Position numbers and translations under genes: made by a program | Notes under the pieces: generated by a model | What the model was told of the DNA's origin: nothing | Databases searched by the model: none | The model's input: the letters and a program-made list of their open reading frames with translations, nothing else | Part shown: positions 63,102 to 64,000 of the stretch, piece after piece | Layout: each line of letters starts with the position of its first letter | How positions within the stretch are numbered: the stretch's first letter is position 1 | Assembly (NCBI RefSeq): GCF_016879755.1 | Contig: NZ_WOFU01000002.1 | Coordinates: 124,001 to 188,000 of the forward strand | Reading direction: 5' to 3' | Origin: Bacillus sp. B15-48 | GTDB lineage: Bacteria > Bacillota > Bacilli > Bacillales > Cytobacillaceae | DNA length: 64,000 nt

Positions 63102-64000
63102 CTACTTCCTTCCTCTCTGTTTTATTCGTACATTTCCTTGTTCCTGCTTGCTTGAGTTTCGTTTTGAAGTCACTTGTTTCCTATTTTTTTGATCTTGCCT
63201 CTGGTTCTTTTCCTTTTCAAATTTATCGAACTGCCCACTTTTCGATTTTCCATCACTCTTTTTATTCGATTCTTTATTGTTTCCTTGATTTTCTTTTAAC
63301 GTTTTTGACGTACTTTGTTTTCGATGCCTAAAGCTCTTATCGGTTGTTTTCTGCTTTGGTTTCTCTGAAATCTTCTCTGTTTTTTCATCTAGACGTCCAT
63401 TCCCAAGATTGGTTTTATCCAATTGAATATTTAATTCCGCTTCAATTTCATCAAGGGCAGAGCGGTCTTTGGGAGAATAGAGCGTTATGGCTAGGCCTTT
63501 CATACCTGCACGTCCTGTTCGGCCAATTCGATGTACATAGCTTTCAGAATCTAATGGGATGTCATAGTTAAAAACATGAGTTACCCCTTCTACATCTAAA
63601 CCTCGTGCAGCAACATCTGTCGCGATTAATAACTGAAATTCAGCATCACGGAACCGTTTCATTACTTGTTCTCTTTTTGCTTGAGAAAGATCGCCATGTA
63701 ATTCATCACAAGAAAAACCATTTGCCTTTAATGCAGTATAAAGCTTACTTACTCGGCGTTTTGTTCGGCAAAAAATAACTGCTAAAAATGGTCGGTGCAT
63801 GTTGATTAATTGAACCAATGTGTCTTGCTTTGCCCGATCGACAGTTTGAATAGCGATCTGGTTTACATTTTCTGCAGGACCATGTATTTTCTCGACTTGA
63901 ATATATTCAGGGTTACGCATATGTTTTCTTGCCAACATACTTATTTCTCGTGGCATTGTAGCGGAGAATAGCATCGTTTGCCGATGTACCGGAGTTTCAT
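63102..64000 (-). CDS. DEAD-box RNA helicase (partial, N-terminus outside window)
   Basis: The frame is open to the window edge and begins [19 protein letters not shown], which contains motif III (SAT). Motifs IV-VI follow ([37 protein letters not shown]). The tail of about 110 residues is very rich in K, Q, N and S. It unwinds RNA, as do CshA/CshB-type cold-shock helicases. The start lies beyond base 64000; the internal ATG at 63974 is not it. Confidence 0.92.
   Translation of the reverse strand, partial: ETPVHRQTMLFSATMPREISMLARKHMRNPEYIQVEKIHGPAENVNQIAIQTVDRAKQDTLVQLINMHRPFLAVIFCRTKRRVSKLYTALKANGFSCDELHGDLSQAKREQVMKRFRDAEFQLLIATDVAARGLDVEGVTHVFNYDIPLDSESYVHRIGRTGRAGMKGLAITLYSPKDRSALDEIEAELNIQLDKTNLGNGRLDEKTEKISEKPKQKTTDKSFRHRKQSTSKTLKENQGNNKESNKKSDGKSKSGQFDKFEKEKNQRQDQKNRKQVTSKRNSSKQEQGNVRIKQRGRK

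Overview
The window looks like chromosomal DNA of an aerobic, endospore-forming member of the Bacillaceae. It is AT-rich, with strong AGGAGG-type ribosome binding sites, frequent TTG/GTG starts, and typical Bacillus families: YitC/ComB, KinB-like kinase, Spo0E-like phosphatase, YabR, DUF2187, DUF1292, LrgAB, and proBA under a T-box. I cannot name a genus from sequence alone. No rRNA, tRNA, CRISPR array or prophage was seen.

Layout. 1-5.2 kb: the 3' end of a phosphosulfolactate phosphatase gene, a 25-codon membrane peptide, an ABC-2 exporter pair, a divergent PRPP synthase and a secreted protein of unknown function. 5.3-10.3 kb: an OFA-family MFS transporter behind a structured, terminator-bearing leader, a DUF2294 protein, a split CHR (chromate-type) transporter and a ROK regulator. 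10.3-11.0 kb: a small graveyard with a GC-rich dispersed repeat and an IS1182-type transposase remnant. 11-18 kb: a stand-alone phosphofructokinase, a Lin0512 protein, an orphan CheY-like protein, a glycosyltransferase, a ketopantoate reductase-like enzyme, an SLC13 permease and a lipoprotein. 18.3-24.5 kb: an HpaB-type flavin monooxygenase and a translationally coupled three-gene molybdenum hydroxylase operon. 24.7-34 kb: a Zur-box-preceded zinc-binding lipoprotein, a KinB-like kinase, a ZIP transporter, a complete TRAP transporter operon and a K+/H+ antiporter.

35.1-37.3 kb holds an apparently intact group II intron inserted exactly in the T-tract of the bioY-bioB terminator. bioY itself has a BirA-type operator over its promoter. 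39-43 kb: a palindromic repeat element, small regulators (DUF2187, a Spo0E-like peptide, DUF1292) and a three-gene pilin-like operon. 43-52 kb: ilvA, a membrane-anchored HtrA-like protease, PBP4-type dacC, lrgAB, yabR away from its usual divIC context, a molybdopterin oxidoreductase and small proteins. 52.4-64 kb: a PerR-like regulator with both regulatory aspartates replaced, an MBL hydrolase, an amidinotransferase-fold enzyme, a patatin, ilvE, T-box-controlled proBA, hutH outside any hut operon, and a DEAD-box helicase running off the end.

Most of the window is ordinary housekeeping and transport. The best candidates for something undescribed are the OFA leader RNA, the PerR-like protein with a Zur-like cysteine, the divergent PRPP synthase, the pilin-like operon with a repeat-bearing third protein, and the TGTTGATT-bounded repeat elements.
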